DNA of 64,000 bases. Origin: Enterococcus faecalis (GTDB lineage: Bacteria > Bacillota > Bacilli > Lactobacillales > Enterococcaceae). The position numbers and the translations under genes are program-made. Location: NCBI RefSeq assembly GCF_029024925.1, contig NZ_CP118962.1, positions 2,658,001 to 2,722,000 of the forward strand. Direction: 5' to 3'. Below the pieces are notes generated by a model. That model ran no database searches. It had not been told where the DNA came from and worked only from the letters and a program-made list of their open reading frames with translations. Below are positions 54,831 to 64,000 of this stretch, piece by piece. Numbering within the stretch: position 1 is the stretch's first letter; each line of letters begins with the position of its first letter.

Positions 54831-56387
54831 TTATTTCGCATAGTCAACGGCACGTGTTTCACGGATAACCGTTACTTTGATATGTCCTGGATAATCCAAG
54901 TCATCTTCAATTTTCTTCCGAATGTCTCGAACTAAACGAACAGATTCTAAATCAGAAATTTCTTCTGGTTTCACCATGACACGAACTTCACGTCCTGCTT
55001 GAACAGCAAAACTTGAATCCACGCCTTCAAAACTATTAGAAATATTTTCTAAGTTTTCTAAGCGGCGAATGTAGTTTTCTAACGATTCACTACGTGCACC
55101 TGGACGGGCTGCAGATAACGCATCTGCGGCTGCCACTAAAACAGAAATAACTGAGGTTGCTTCCACATCACCATGATGCGAGGCAATGGCATTAATAACT
55201 ACTGAATTTTCTTTATATTTCGCAGCTAATTCTGCGCCAATCTCAACGTGAGAACCTTCAATTTCATGATCCAATGCTTTCCCAATATCATGTAGTAAAC
55301 CTGCACGTTTGGCTAATTGAACATCTTCGCCTAATTCGGCGGCTAAAACGCCAGCCAGTTTTGCTACTTCGATTGAGTGGTTCAAGACATTTTGACCATA
55401 ACTTGTTCTGAAACGTAAACGGCCTAAAATTTTAATTAAATCAGGATGTAACGTATGAGCACCTACTTCAAAGGCTGCTTGTTCTCCGTATTCACGAATC
55501 CGTTCATCCATTTCTTTACGTGATTTTTCTACCATTTCTTCGATACGAGCGGGATGAATCCGACCATCTTGGATTAATTTTTCCAAGGTCATTCGAGCGA
55601 TTTCTCGTCTGATTGGATCAAATCCGGATAACACAACCGCTTCTGGCGTATCATCAATGATTAAGTCAATCCCTGTTAATGTTTCCAATGTACGAATATT
55701 ACGTCCTTCACGACCAATAATGCGACCTTTCATCTCATCATTTGGTAAAGTGACCACGGAAACAGTTGTTTCAGAAACAGAATCGGCGGCGCAACGTTGA
55801 ATTGCTAGGGAAAGCAAGTTCTTCGCTTTGCGATCAGATTCTTCTTTGGCACGTTGTTCTGACTCCTTGACCATCAAGGTTAGTTCATGATTCAACTCTT
55901 CTTCTGTTGACTTCATAATAATCGATTTTGCTTCTTCTTTTGAAAGGGAAGCAATTCGTTCTAATTCTTGATGTTGCTGATTAATTAAGTTTTCTACTTC
56001 TTTTTCTCGCTCATCAATTAATTGCTGTCTAGCACCAAGTTTCTCTTCTTTTTCTTCCAGTGAGCCTTCACGTTTTTCAAGAGAGTCATCTTTACGATCC
56101 AACGTTTGTTCCCGTTGAATTAAACGATTTTCTTGAGATTTAAGTTCTAATCTGCTTTCTTTCAACTCACTTTCAATTTCTGAACGATACTTCTGGTTCT
56201 CTTCCTTAGCTTCTAGCAATGCTTCTTTTTTCAGTGTTTCTGATTCTTTCCGAGCGTTCTCGAGAATACTCGACGCTGAAATTTTTGCACCATTTATTGC
56301 TTTATCATGACGTGACTTTGCAATAACAAATCCTAAACCAAGACCGACAATCAAACCGACGATAGCGAGGAGAATATTTAAAACCAT
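54831..56387 (-). CDS. rny: Ribonuclease Y
   Basis: The membrane-anchored endoribonuclease that initiates mRNA decay in many Firmicutes. 518 residues: N-terminal membrane helix (about 2-23, [20 protein letters not shown]), a long coiled coil (about 35-200), a KH RNA-binding domain ([17 protein letters not shown], about 215-275) and a HD hydrolase domain with [14 protein letters not shown]. Preceded by a good promoter at 56498-56526. Confidence 0.97.
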   Translation of the reverse strand: MVLNILLAIVGLIVGLGLGFVIAKSRHDKAINGAKISASSILENARKESETLKKEALLEAKEENQKYRSEIESELKESRLELKSQENRLIQREQTLDRKDDSLEKREGSLEEKEEKLGARQQLIDEREKEVENLINQQHQELERIASLSKEEAKSIIMKSTEEELNHELTLMVKESEQRAKEESDRKAKNLLSLAIQRCAADSVSETTVSVVTLPNDEMKGRIIGREGRNIRTLETLTGIDLIIDDTPEAVVLSGFDPIRREIARMTLEKLIQDGRIHPARIEEMVEKSRKEMDERIREYGEQAAFEVGAHTLHPDLIKILGRLRFRTSYGQNVLNHSIEVAKLAGVLAAELGEDVQLAKRAGLLHDIGKALDHEIEGSHVEIGAELAAKYKENSVVINAIASHHGDVEATSVISVLVAAADALSAARPGARSESLENYIRRLENLENISNSFEGVDSSFAVQAGREVRVMVKPEEISDLESVRLVRDIRKKIEDDLDYPGHIKVTVIRETRAVDYAK

Positions 56388-56497
56388 ATTTCCACCTCCA
56401 TACTATCTTTTTGTTAATTCATATCTTGTAGTTTTTTGATAAACTAAAATCAATTATCAATATGCCTACTTGCATATTTGTGCATACACACAATTTT

Positions 56498-56526
56498 ATT
56501 CTAATGTTTGTCGCGAAAGGTGTCAA
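56498..56526 (-). promoter_or_regulatory. rny promoter
   Basis: Minus strand TTGACA (56521-56526), 17-nt spacer, TAGAAT (56498-56503): close to consensus. A long leader of about 105 nt follows before the start codon. Confidence 0.85.
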
Positions 56527-56535
56527 CTTAAAAAA

Positions 56536-56556
56536 GCCCTTTCTTTTGGAAAGGGC
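56536..56556 (-). terminator. Second terminator in the recA-rny gap
   Basis: Stem gccctttc/gaaagggc, 5-nt loop, six T residues on the minus strand, immediately before the rny promoter. Confidence 0.85.
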
Positions 56557-56582
56557 AGCAAATATTAGACAACGTCACATTT

Positions 56583-56678
56583 TTAGGTTTCCGCCGTCAC
56601 GAATTGTTTAAATTTTAGAACAAACGCCGCATAGTCTGCTGTTTGACTAAGCTGCTTGATGTGGATGGGTTCGGACAT
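56583..56678 (-). other. Short ORF or RNA between two terminators
   Basis: Between the recA terminator (56714-56757) and the next terminator (56536-56556) lies a segment with a 31-codon frame starting at ATG 56678 (MSEPIHIKQLSQTADYAAFV...). No convincing ribosome binding site. A second, unexplained terminator suggests a separate short transcript, either a small RNA or a micro-gene. Confidence 0.3.
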
Positions 56679-56713
56679 GGACAACAGTCTATTTAACAAT
56701 TTAGTTCTAAACA

Positions 56714-56757
56714 AAGAAAGACAACACCTGTCCTGTTCAGTAAGTGTTGTCTTTCTT
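56714..56757 (-). terminator. recA terminator
   Basis: Fourteen-bp stem aagaaagacaacac/gtgttgtctttctt, 26 bp past the recA stop; T-rich sequence follows. Confidence 0.75.
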
Positions 56758-56783
56758 CTTAACGAGTCGTATTCACTCGTTAT

Positions 56784-57830
56784 TTATTCATCTAAGGGTA
56801 ATTCTTCTTGACCTTCTGCTTCTTCTGTAATGGTTGAACCGTCACCGATGCCGTATGCATCACGGACCAATTTAGACACTTCTGCCATCATTTCAGGATG
56901 ATCCGCCATGTATTGTTTGGCATTTTCACGGCCTTGGCCAATTCGTTCTTCTTTGTAGCCATACCAAGCACCACTTTTGCTGATAAGGTCTTTTTCCACA
57001 GCCATATCTAGTAATTCGCCTTCTTGGGAAATCCCTTGGCCATACATGATATCAACTTCTGCCACTTTAAATGGTGGCGCCACTTTGTTTTTAACGACTT
57101 TAATTTTTGTGCGGTTACCGACGATGTCTGTTCCTTGTTTTAACTGTTCTGCACGACGGACTTCTAGACGAACCGTTGCGTAGAATTTCAATGCACGTCC
57201 ACCAGGAGTTGTTTCAGGATTTCCGAACATCACGCCAACTTTTTCACGAATTTGGTTAATGAAAATAGCAATTGTTTTTGTCTTATTAATTGAGCCTGAT
57301 AATTTACGTAGTGCTTGAGACATTAGTCGAGCTTGTAAGCCGACATGGCTCGCTCCCATCTCACCATCAATCTCTGCACGAGGAACTAACGCAGCAACCG
57401 AGTCGATAACAACGATGTCAATCGCACCACTTGAAACTAAGGCATCGGCAATCTCTAAGCCTTGCTCGCCCGTATCTGGTTGAGATAAAAGTAATTCATC
57501 GATGTTAACGCCTAGTTTCTCCGCATATTGAGGATCCAATGCATGCTCAGCATCGATAAAAGCGGCTGTTCCACCATTTCGTTGCACTTCTGCAATTGCG
57601 TGTAAAGAAACAGTTGTTTTACCTGAACTCTCAGGACCATATACTTCAATAATTCGGCCACGTGGATACCCACCTACGCCCAGTGCAACATCTAACGCTA
57701 AAGAACCACTAGGGATAGTTGAAATTTTTTGATCAGCTTTTTCGCCTAATTTCATAATAGAGCCTTTCCCAAAGTTCTTTTCAATTTTTTTCAGTGCGGC
57801 ATCTAAAGCCACTTTACGATCATCTGCCAA
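56784..57830 (-). CDS. recA: Recombinase RecA
   Basis: Strand exchange and SOS activation. 348 residues: Walker [13 protein letters not shown] region EIEGEMGD-like [25 protein letters not shown]2 loop region [15 protein letters not shown] and an acidic C-terminal tail ([13 protein letters not shown]). Full length. Upstream cinA is separated by 113 bp that probably hold a promoter; no clear LexA (CGAAC...GTTCG) box was identified, though gaaca/tgttcg fragments occur near 57925-57940. Confidence 0.98.
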   Translation of the reverse strand: MADDRKVALDAALKKIEKNFGKGSIMKLGEKADQKISTIPSGSLALDVALGVGGYPRGRIIEVYGPESSGKTTVSLHAIAEVQRNGGTAAFIDAEHALDPQYAEKLGVNIDELLLSQPDTGEQGLEIADALVSSGAIDIVVIDSVAALVPRAEIDGEMGASHVGLQARLMSQALRKLSGSINKTKTIAIFINQIREKVGVMFGNPETTPGGRALKFYATVRLEVRRAEQLKQGTDIVGNRTKIKVVKNKVAPPFKVAEVDIMYGQGISQEGELLDMAVEKDLISKSGAWYGYKEERIGQGRENAKQYMADHPEMMAEVSKLVRDAYGIGDGSTITEEAEGQEELPLDE

Positions 57831-57943
57831 TGGATAATCCTCCTTTAATTTATATAAACTTATTTTTCATTTCCTGTTAGTAGGTCTATCATATCTCTTT
57901 TGTACCAAAAAAGCAAGAAAAAACCGAACAAACATTCGCATAT

Positions 57944-59188
57944 TTATTTTTTATTAATGATTCGGTGCCGCAAAAGATCTAACCCTCGCATAACCGCACT
58001 CTGTCTAATATAATTTCGGTCACGGTTAAAATGGAAACATTCTGCAATGGTTGGTTGGCCTTCTTCCGCCAGCCCAATCCAAACAGTGCCTGTCGGTTGA
58101 CCTTCGATTGGGTCACCAGCGACCCCAGTAAATGATAAACCATAGTTAGATTTAGCTAACTGACGCGCTTTCTCTGCCATTTCTTTGGCACACGCTTCAC
58201 TTACCGTGCCATGTTCTTCTAAAAGTTCATGAGAAATTCCTAAAAAGTTCTCTTTTGTTTCTTGCGAATACGTCACGAAGCCTCCCTTAAAAATCTTCGA
58301 AGCACCCGCAATTTCCCCCAGTGTACTTTGGAATAGGCCAGCGGTGAGGCTCTCAGCAGCCGTGACGGTTTGTCCGTTTTGTAATAACAAATCCACTGTT
58401 ACCTTGGCTAAACTATTGTCATCCCCATACCCATAAAAATAGTCTCCCACTTTAGCTAAAACCTTTTCTTCCGTCGCTGTTAATAATTCTTCGCCAGCTA
58501 CTAAGTCTTTTGTTTTAACTGTTAAACGAAGTGTCACTTCATTAGGCTTAGCATAAGGCGCAATGGTTGGATTCGTTTGGTGCGCAATCAACGATTGAAT
58601 CTCGGTCACCAGCTGTGATTCACCAATGCCATAAAAACGCAAGACTCTTGAAATCAATTGTTCTTCTTGTGGAAACGCATTAATCAATAAAGGTCGTGCC
58701 GCTTGTTGGAACATCGGAATTAATTCATTGGGCGGCCCTGGTAAGAGCAAATAGCTTGTTGTGCCTTCTGTTACGAAAGAACCAACCGCTAATCCTGTCG
58801 GGTTTTGAAGAACTTGTCCACCTTCAATGGCTAACACTTGTCGTAGATTATTTTCCGTCATTGGCCGCTTAGACTGTTGGAAAAACTGGTGTAAGCGGTT
58901 CAATCCTTCTTGATCTTCTACTAATGATTTATGGAGATGTTGTGCGACAACTTGCTTGGTTAAATCGTCTTCTGTAGGTCCTAGCCCTCCACAAAGGACA
59001 ATTAAATCACTTCTTTGTTCTGCTTCTGTTAGTAGCGTTTCTAAGCGGCCGCCGTTATCACCAACAACGGTCTGATAGTAAACATCGATGCCTAGCGCAG
59101 CTAACTCTTCTGATAAAAAGGTGGCGTTGGTATTCACTACTTGTCCCAGTAATAACTCTGTTCCGACTGCAATGATTTCTGCTTTCAT
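57944..59188 (-). CDS. cinA: CinA-family protein (competence/damage-inducible)
   Basis: About 414 residues with an N-terminal MoCF-type domain (about 1-170: [34 protein letters not shown]) and a C-terminal CinA domain (about 255-412: [28 protein letters not shown]). Family members have NMN deamidase and/or ADP-ribose pyrophosphatase activity. ATG at 59188 follows AGGGG at 7 nt; the frame opens 8 codons earlier. The cinA-recA-rny order is conserved in Firmicutes. Confidence 0.95.
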   Translation of the reverse strand: MKAEIIAVGTELLLGQVVNTNATFLSEELAALGIDVYYQTVVGDNGGRLETLLTEAEQRSDLIVLCGGLGPTEDDLTKQVVAQHLHKSLVEDQEGLNRLHQFFQQSKRPMTENNLRQVLAIEGGQVLQNPTGLAVGSFVTEGTTSYLLLPGPPNELIPMFQQAARPLLINAFPQEEQLISRVLRFYGIGESQLVTEIQSLIAHQTNPTIAPYAKPNEVTLRLTVKTKDLVAGEELLTATEEKVLAKVGDYFYGYGDDNSLAKVTVDLLLQNGQTVTAAESLTAGLFQSTLGEIAGASKIFKGGFVTYSQETKENFLGISHELLEEHGTVSEACAKEMAEKARQLAKSNYGLSFTGVAGDPIEGQPTGTVWIGLAEEGQPTIAECFHFNRDRNYIRQSAVMRGLDLLRHRIINKK

Positions 59189-59346
59189 TGATTTCCCCTT
59201 CTCTAATAACATACGTAGTTAAACTCACTTTCCATTTTAGCACAACAAAATTTTTACAAAAGAATTTGAGCTTCAGGAAATAATTTTTTTATCAGGAAAT
59301 TTATTAATTATTACGAAAAAAATGTTCATTTTCTCACAATACATTG

Positions 59347-59352
59347 TATAAT
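59347..59352 (+). promoter_or_regulatory. -10 element for the membrane repeat protein gene
   Basis: Consensus TATAAT 28 bp before the start; the -35 is weak (TTCATT with a 16-nt spacer). Confidence 0.5.
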
Positions 59353-59379
59353 AACATTATATCGAAAGGAGAGAAATGA

Positions 59380-60585
59380 ATGAGTGTAGTATTAGGACTT
59401 TTGGGTCTATTAGGGTTACTTGTCAGCGGGGGACTGACTATCAAAGCATTAATTAAGAAACAACCGAAAAAACAATATGGCTATGCCGCATTAGCAAGTG
59501 CCGCTCTATTTATTGGTGGGGTTGCCACGACAGATTCTTCCCCAACGCTTTCACTTGATGCAGAGAGTGTTGAAACCGATGCCAATGGCTCAGCCACCAT
59601 CAAAGGCGAATACGACGGCAACAGCAAACTAACGGCCAATGGCAAGGAAGTAAAAACGAAAGACAAAACGTTTGCTTACAAAGTAAAACTGTCCGATGAA
59701 AACACGCAAAAAATCACCTTTGTTGCTGAGAAGAAAGATACCAAAGTTGAAAAATCAGTCGAAGTCACACCGTCAAAAGAATTTATTGCGAGCATCACAG
59801 ATTCTGAGCAAGAATTGGCCAAAACAGAAAAAGCCTTAGCTTACGCTGAAAAACAACCTTCTCAGAAAAACTATGATGAAGCCGCAACCTTAGTATCTTC
59901 ATTAAGTCAAGAATACGAGGAATACAATGATCGCCTTGAAAAAATAAAAGAAGCAGTACCTGTTGATGAAGCAGTTACAACTGCTGAAAAATCTAAAAGT
60001 AAAAGCGATTATCAAGCAGCTGAAAAATTAGTAGCTGCTGCCCCAGTTGGCAAAGAAGGATTTCAACAACGATTAACGACTGTTCAAACCGCTATCGCTG
60101 AAAAAGAAAAAAATGAACAATTAGTCGCCAGTGCAACTGCCGCTGTTGAAAAAGCTGAACAAGAACCAACTAATGAAGCTTACTATAATGAAGCGATCAA
60201 ACAAATTGACGCTTTAAACTCCCCAAATCAAGCTTTAACAAAACGGGTAGCCGTTGTTAAAACTCAATTAGATGCCCACAAAGAAAAACAACGAAAAGAA
60301 GCAGAAGCTCAGAAACTAGCCGCTGAAAAAGCGCAAAAAGAACAAGCCGAAGCGGCAGCAAAAGCGCAAGCTGAAGCAGAGGCGCAACAAGCCGCACAGG
60401 CGCCGGCGGAAGTCGAGACTGCTGCTGCGGAAGCACCAAGCGGTAACGCCTTAATTAAAGGGTCACGTAATGGAATTTATCATGTACCTGGAAGTAGATA
60501 TTATAATAGAACTACGAATCCAGTAGCTTGGTTCTCTACTGTTGAAGAAGCAGAAGCAGCAGGATACCGAGCACCCAAACAGTAA
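59380..60585 (+). CDS. Membrane-anchored helical repeat protein with C-terminal sunset-type domain
   Basis: 401 residues, one N-terminal hydrophobic helix (about 2-24) and a second (about 36-50), then a beta-rich Ig-like stretch (about 52-130). Three tandem helical units of about 50 residues follow (about 138-300, each with an AEK...Y..A core), then an Ala/Glu/Gln-rich coiled coil (about 297-345). The end ([20 protein letters not shown] ... GYRAPK) resembles the small sunset domain found in nuclease-associated and surface proteins. It is probably extracytoplasmic. Function unknown. Site AAAGGAGAG precedes the ATG. Confidence 0.82.
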   Translation: MSVVLGLLGLLGLLVSGGLTIKALIKKQPKKQYGYAALASAALFIGGVATTDSSPTLSLDAESVETDANGSATIKGEYDGNSKLTANGKEVKTKDKTFAYKVKLSDENTQKITFVAEKKDTKVEKSVEVTPSKEFIASITDSEQELAKTEKALAYAEKQPSQKNYDEAATLVSSLSQEYEEYNDRLEKIKEAVPVDEAVTTAEKSKSKSDYQAAEKLVAAAPVGKEGFQQRLTTVQTAIAEKEKNEQLVASATAAVEKAEQEPTNEAYYNEAIKQIDALNSPNQALTKRVAVVKTQLDAHKEKQRKEAEAQKLAAEKAQKEQAEAAAKAQAEAEAQQAAQAPAEVETAAAEAPSGNALIKGSRNGIYHVPGSRYYNRTTNPVAWFSTVEEAEAAGYRAPKQ

Positions 60586-60610
60586 ATACATTAGCAATAA
60601 TTAATCAAAC

Positions 60611-60656
60611 AAGAAAATGGGGCCTCCGTTGTTTTAACGGAGGCCCCATTTTTCTT
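60611..60656. terminator. Strong bidirectional terminator
   Basis: Stem of about 20 bp (aagaaaatggggcctccgtt and complement, one extra T in the right arm) with A- and T-runs; serves the repeat protein gene and the converging ywnB-like gene. Confidence 0.92.
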
Positions 60657-60663
60657 GTTTCTT

Positions 60664-61284
60664 TTATTGATACACACTAATTCGTTGATTTGGGTGTGCA
60701 TTACTTTCCACTTCATCTAACATGGCAACGGCGTAGTCTGCGTAACTAATGTAGCTGTCACCTTGACTATTGGTTGTTAATTCTTCGCCAGCGACTTCAT
60801 AATGGCCTGTCGCAGGACCTTCAGCATCAAACATGGCTGCAGGACTAATATAGGTCCAGTAGATGTTTTGAGCTTCTTTCAATAAGTTTAAAGCTTCGCC
60901 CATCGCCGAAGCTAATGGCTGAATTTCTGCTGGGAATGATGGTGTATCTTTTAATTGAGTTGTGTGTTCTGGGTCCACATACAAGGTTCCAGCGCCCCCA
61001 ACGACAAACAAGCGCGTTTTTTGATTGGTTAAAATCTCAATCAAATGTTTGGTAGATTTGGGGAAATCTTGCACATCAGGGAATCCTAAGGCACTAATTA
61101 ATACATCAAACGCTTGAATATCTTCTGTTGTTAATTGATAAACATCTTTTTCAATGGTCGGTGTGCCATCTGTTATTTTTGAGGCATTACGAACGATGGC
61201 TGTCACGTCCATCCCGCGACGTTTAGCTTCTGCTAAAAGTAATTGTCCTTCTTTTCCTGTTGCTCCTAATACTGCTACTTTCAT
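60664..61284 (-). CDS. NAD(P)-binding protein, YwnB-like
   Basis: About 206 residues, atypical short-chain dehydrogenase/NmrA type. It shows MKVAVLGATGKEGQLLLAEA (Rossmann motif GATGKEG), VLISALGF, LFVVGGAGTLYVDP and YADYAVAMLDEVE. ATG at 61284 follows AAAGGATG at 6 nt. In Bacillus the homologous ywnB neighbours the Rrf2 regulator ywnA, as here. It probably acts as an NAD(P)H-dependent oxidoreductase; substrate unknown. 67 bp after the regulator gene. Confidence 0.85.
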   Translation of the reverse strand: MKVAVLGATGKEGQLLLAEAKRRGMDVTAIVRNASKITDGTPTIEKDVYQLTTEDIQAFDVLISALGFPDVQDFPKSTKHLIEILTNQKTRLFVVGGAGTLYVDPEHTTQLKDTPSFPAEIQPLASAMGEALNLLKEAQNIYWTYISPAAMFDAEGPATGHYEVAGEELTTNSQGDSYISYADYAVAMLDEVESNAHPNQRISVYQ

Positions 61285-61351
61285 GTAAATCATCCTTTCA
61301 TTTTTAAATAGAACTAAAATAGTTACATTTAATACTTTAAAAGTAGAGAGA

Positions 61352-61777
61352 TTACTTATCTCTCTTAACTTCTATTTCATGAATCACATCTGCTAAGGTG
61401 ATGCTTTTCAATTCTTCTTCCATTTTTTGTTGCACTTTAGTAAATTCAGTTTCTAGTACCGATTGGATATTTGCCCCAACGGAACAGTTTGGATTAGGAT
61501 TTTGATGGATATTGAAAATCTCTCGTTCCAATTCAACCGCTGTATAAATTTCATACAGTGAGATCTCTTCTGGTTTCTTTAATAAGGTATTTTTATTGGC
61601 TCCACGCATGGAATGAATCAAGCCGGCTTTTTTTAACTGACTCATTAGTCGTCGAACAACGACTGGATTCGTATTCACGCTCGAAGCAATGTATTCAGAA
61701 GTCACTTGTTCTTGAGGACCTGTTTCAATCAAACTTAAAATATGAATCGCAACACTTAATTTCGTTGACATGGCCAT
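61352..61777 (-). CDS. Rrf2-family regulator, YwnA-like
   Basis: 141 residues, winged helix (LSVAIHILSLIETGPQEQVT; SSVNTNPVVVRRLMSQLKKA) plus wing SMRGANKNTLLKKPEEISLY and a C-terminal helix. Only one Cys (PNCSVGANIQ) instead of the three of iron-sulfur Rrf2 proteins, so no cluster is expected. It may sense redox through that Cys. Probably autoregulates through the palindrome at 61796-61820 and controls the downstream ywnB-like gene. Confidence 0.88.
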   Translation of the reverse strand: MAMSTKLSVAIHILSLIETGPQEQVTSEYIASSVNTNPVVVRRLMSQLKKAGLIHSMRGANKNTLLKKPEEISLYEIYTAVELEREIFNIHQNPNPNCSVGANIQSVLETEFTKVQQKMEEELKSITLADVIHEIEVKRDK

Positions 61778-61795
61778 GTCTAATCACTCCAAACT

Positions 61796-61820
61796 AAATG
61801 TAACGTTATTTGTTACATTT
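61796..61820. promoter_or_regulatory. Rrf2-type operator
   Basis: Perfect 9-bp inverted repeat aaatgtaac/gttacattt with a 7-nt spacer directly downstream of the -10. A half-site agttacattt recurs upstream of the ywnB-like gene at 61320-61329. Confidence 0.65.
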
Positions 61821-61822
61821 AC

Positions 61823-61851
61823 AGAATACGCTGTTTCGTTTTATTTGTCAA
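61823..61851 (-). promoter_or_regulatory. Promoter of the ywnA-like gene
   Basis: Minus strand TTGACA (61846-61851), 17-nt spacer, TATTCT (61823-61828). Confidence 0.8.
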
Positions 61852-61865
61852 TGAGAAACCTCTGA

Positions 61866-62249
61866 CTATTCAAAATAAAAATCATTTGTTGAAACAACAC
61901 GGGCCCCAAACGGCATTAACGCTAATTTCGCCAATTTAAGGGATTGTTGCCCAAACGGAATACCGATGATTGTCAGACAAAGCAACAAGCCACTAATACA
62001 ATGCCCAATTGCTAATGGTAGTCCACTGATAATCAGCCAAATAATATTTACCACCAAAGATACGCCGCTATCACTATACACGACTCGCTTTTTAAACGGC
62101 CAAAAGCTCAACCCCGCTAATTTAAAACATTGTAAACCAATCGGAATACCGATAATTGTAATACACCAAATCACGCCTGCGAATAGCCAAGATAAGCCAC
62201 CAAAAAAGCCGCCAAAGATGAACCATAAAATATTGCCCAGTGTTTTCAT
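61866..62249 (-). CDS. yccF: YccF-family membrane protein
   Basis: 127 residues: KTLGNILWFIFGGFFGGLSW and further segments form about three to four membrane helices. The duplicated YccF motif ITIIGIPIGLQCFKLAGLSF and LTIIGIPFGQQSLKLAKLAL is clear. The function of the family is unknown. ATG at 62249 has GAGGAA 5 nt upstream; an open frame runs 70 codons further upstream but looks non-coding. Confidence 0.88.
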   Translation of the reverse strand: MKTLGNILWFIFGGFFGGLSWLFAGVIWCITIIGIPIGLQCFKLAGLSFWPFKKRVVYSDSGVSLVVNIIWLIISGLPLAIGHCISGLLLCLTIIGIPFGQQSLKLAKLALMPFGARVVSTNDFYFE

Positions 62250-62412
62250 TCTTGTTCCTCTACTTTCCTCATTAAAAATTATGTATGTGAGTAAGTATAC
62301 CACGAAAGCTTCTTTTTGTTTCAAACAATATTGTAAGGTCGCTGACTCGTTAAAAGACGAAGACGCTGTTTCATGATACAATGAAGAAACTAACGATAAA
62401 GGAGCAGACTTC

Positions 62413-63204
62413 ATGGACTTACATTTAACCGTTGATCTAAAAAAAACAAAGACACTCATTGATTTAGCCGATCAGGCCCACTTAATCATTGAACAAACAA
62501 CTAAATTACCGAAAAAAGAGGCAGCGATTCTTTTCTTGCTAAGAGATAACCAACTAGTTGCTTTAGGACTTGCTGAAGAAAAAGCTACATATAAAGAAGT
62601 TTCTTTTGATCACTCGATTTTATTGAAACCGACTTGGGACACAGAACTTGCCTATTTAGCGCAAGCTTTCCTAGATGATGCGAAAGAAAGTGGTTTAACA
62701 TTGGAAGCAACCCCAACGACAGTCAAAATTCCGAAAAGTGCGGTAGCGACAGTGACTAACTATAAAGAAACAGTCACCTTTATCTTGGAACGTTTTGGCT
62801 ACTCTCTGTTTAAAAAACCGGCGCCGAAGAAAGCCAGACCAGCCAAAGCACGCCACAAATGGACAAAAGAAGTCAGCCAAATTCCTTTTTATATTGATAC
62901 TCGACAAAGCAAAGCAACTGTTTTTTGGCAAAAGCGCAATGAAATGCTTATTAAAGCTGGCGCAACAATGATGCCAGAAGCCCCTTTAAATAAAGACGGG
63001 TCTGTCGGTTTCTCCGCTAGATTTGGTGAAAAACTTCGTGATGAACGCAAGGGCCAATTTAAAGACTTTGTCACAATGGAAGATATCGTCTTAAAAAGCG
63101 TTAATGAAGTCGGCTTGTTTCTCTATTTTGCTGGAACAAACAGCTGGTTAGAGCTAGTTGATGAGAACGGCAAAACCTTAAATGAATGGACTGTGGTGGA
63201 ATAA
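62413..63204 (+). CDS. Hypothetical protein, possible DUF4357-like C-terminus
   Basis: 263 residues, not confidently assigned. N-terminal half (1-125) is mixed alpha/beta, followed by a basic linker (about 136-155, KKPAPKKARPAKARHKWTKE). The C-terminal half includes FWQKRNEMLIKAGATMMPE and ends AGTNSWLELVDENGKTLNEW, reminiscent of DUF4357-type domains. No signal or membrane helix. AAAGGAGC site before the ATG. Monocistronic and convergent with the peptidase gene. Confidence 0.6.
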   Translation: MDLHLTVDLKKTKTLIDLADQAHLIIEQTTKLPKKEAAILFLLRDNQLVALGLAEEKATYKEVSFDHSILLKPTWDTELAYLAQAFLDDAKESGLTLEATPTTVKIPKSAVATVTNYKETVTFILERFGYSLFKKPAPKKARPAKARHKWTKEVSQIPFYIDTRQSKATVFWQKRNEMLIKAGATMMPEAPLNKDGSVGFSARFGEKLRDERKGQFKDFVTMEDIVLKSVNEVGLFLYFAGTNSWLELVDENGKTLNEWTVVE

Positions 63205-63211
63205 ACCTTAT

Positions 63212-63259
63212 AAAAAAATGTCACGCCTGATTTTTATGATTCAGGCGCGACATTTTTTT
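63212..63259. terminator. Bidirectional terminator
   Basis: Stem aaaaaaatgtc.cgcctga/tcaggcg.gacattttttt, flanked by A- and T-runs, between the hypothetical gene and the peptidase. Confidence 0.9.
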
Positions 63260-64000
63260 AATTTAAATAACTTTTTGCTATCGCTTGATACTTATCAATC
63301 ATATCTAAATAATTATCAATTTCGACATATTCGTCGACTTGGTGTGCAGTAGTGGTCACACCTGGTCCAAAGACAACGCAATCAAATGTATTGTCTGATT
63401 TAGTAAATTCAGCTAAGTCTGTGGTCCCAGCGCTTGTCACTAATGGTAATGGTTGATCAAATTGGGCTTGAATGGCTTGAATTAACGCAGAATCTTTCTC
63501 AGCTTTTACAGGAATTTTATTGTAATCAATCGTTAATTCTAACTGATGTTTTTCTTTTTTGTTCAATTCATCGACAATTTTTTGTAATAATGCAATGACT
63601 TGGTCGTTGCTGAATTCTGGAATTGAACGGATATTCCCTTGCAAGGCTGCTTGACCTGGAATACTGTTCACTTGTGTGCCACCTTTAATGACGGTTACAT
63701 TGTGAATCGTTCGACCTAATTCAGGATTTTCATAGTTTGCTGTGACTTCCGCCATTTGTTGGTTTGCTTCTGTAATAAATTCGTTCAAATTATTAATCGC
63801 GTTAATGCCTTCTTCTGGCATCGAACTGTGGGCTTCTTTTCCGTGTGACACAACAGAATAGTTAATTGAACCCATGTGCGCATACATCAAGTTATAATTG
63901 GTTGGTTCTCCAATGACTAAGGCACTTAAATCATCCGCATAGCCTTTTTCAGTTAATTGGCCAGCGCCTAGCTCGCCGACTTCTTCACCAACTGTACCTA
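63258..64000 (-). CDS. M20-family peptidase (ArgE/DapE-like), C-terminal part
   Basis: Runs off the right edge, so the N-terminus and first metal ligands are missing. The visible reading frame on the minus strand enters as GTVGEEVGELGAGQLTEKGY, containing the GEE motif of the catalytic base region, followed by ALVIGEPTNYNLMYAHMG. A dimerisation domain (about HSSMPEEGINAINNLNEFIT) and a C-terminal metal site (TTTAHQVDEYVEI) follow. Probably a zinc-dependent deacylase or aminopeptidase such as a succinyl-diaminopimelate desuccinylase-like enzyme; exact substrate unknown. Confidence 0.88.
   Translation of the reverse strand, partial: GTVGEEVGELGAGQLTEKGYADDLSALVIGEPTNYNLMYAHMGSINYSVVSHGKEAHSSMPEEGINAINNLNEFITEANQQMAEVTANYENPELGRTIHNVTVIKGGTQVNSIPGQAALQGNIRSIPEFSNDQVIALLQKIVDELNKKEKHQLELTIDYNKIPVKAEKDSALIQAIQAQFDQPLPLVTSAGTTDLAEFTKSDNTFDCVVFGPGVTTTAHQVDEYVEIDNYLDMIDKYQAIAKSYLN

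Noticed and set aside
62250-62459. Upstream extension of the yccF frame to 197 codons.
   Set aside because: The extra 70 residues do not look like a protein or a signal peptide, and a good ribosome binding site precedes the inner ATG at 62249.

Overview
The window reads as a chromosomal segment of a low-GC Firmicute, very probably Enterococcus faecalis. The evidence is an IreK/IreP-type kinase and phosphatase pair, two tandem WxL cell-surface proteins, mannose-family PTS genes, a TreR/GH65/beta-phosphoglucomutase cluster, and a holin-like (Fst/TxpA-type) toxin peptide. The species call is inference from gene content. I saw no rRNA, tRNA or CRISPR array. Most genes are on the minus strand.

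Layout. 1-5.0 kb: an AgrC/AgrA-like two-component locus, running off the left edge, whose kinase gene is split near its 5' end by an IS30-family element; then a NatA/NatB-type ABC exporter. 5.1-21 kb: the conserved housekeeping block rpmB (plus strand), thiN, rpe, rsgA, prkC/ireK, ireP, rsmB, fmt, def, priA, rpoZ, gmk, a divergent dacA, yicC and small genes. 21.3-30.3 kb: a catabolic operon (KDPG aldolase, mannonate dehydratase, mannose-family PTS IIA/IIB/IID/IIC, three dehydrogenases) with a consensus cre site upstream and a divergent RpiR-family regulator. 30.5-38.4 kb: a MarR-controlled ABC exporter, pgsA, rodZ, two M16 peptidases (YmfF/YmfH type) and mscL. 38.4-44.8 kb: two WxL proteins, then treR and GH65-pgmB. 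44.8-46.3 kb: a compact accessory island of small RNAs and toxins. 46.4-59.2 kb: prs, msrB, maf, mutL, mutS, ricA-like, ymdB, rny, recA, cinA. 59.3-64 kb: a membrane-anchored repeat protein, a YwnA/YwnB-type pair, yccF, an unrecognised protein and a partial M20 peptidase.

Most notable region: 44.78-46.15 kb. A 197-residue protein resembling PBECR4 nuclease domains follows a promoter, two imperfect ~41-nt direct repeats spaced 50-51 nt apart with covarying hairpins, and a terminator. This is the gene order of RNA-antitoxin (type III) toxin-antitoxin systems. The cassette lies between two ~78-nt copies of the 5' part of an apparent antisense RNA; the right-hand copy pairs with a 34-residue holin-like type I toxin. 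The type III reading is a hypothesis; the type I module is better supported.

Other noteworthy points: Asp/Glu-rich C-terminal tails on both PTS IIA and IIC; a 70-residue membrane gene bracketed by direct repeats of a terminator; a two-hairpin intergenic repeat present twice; mosaic similarity between the two WxL genes; and a short ORF or RNA between two terminators in the recA-rny gap.
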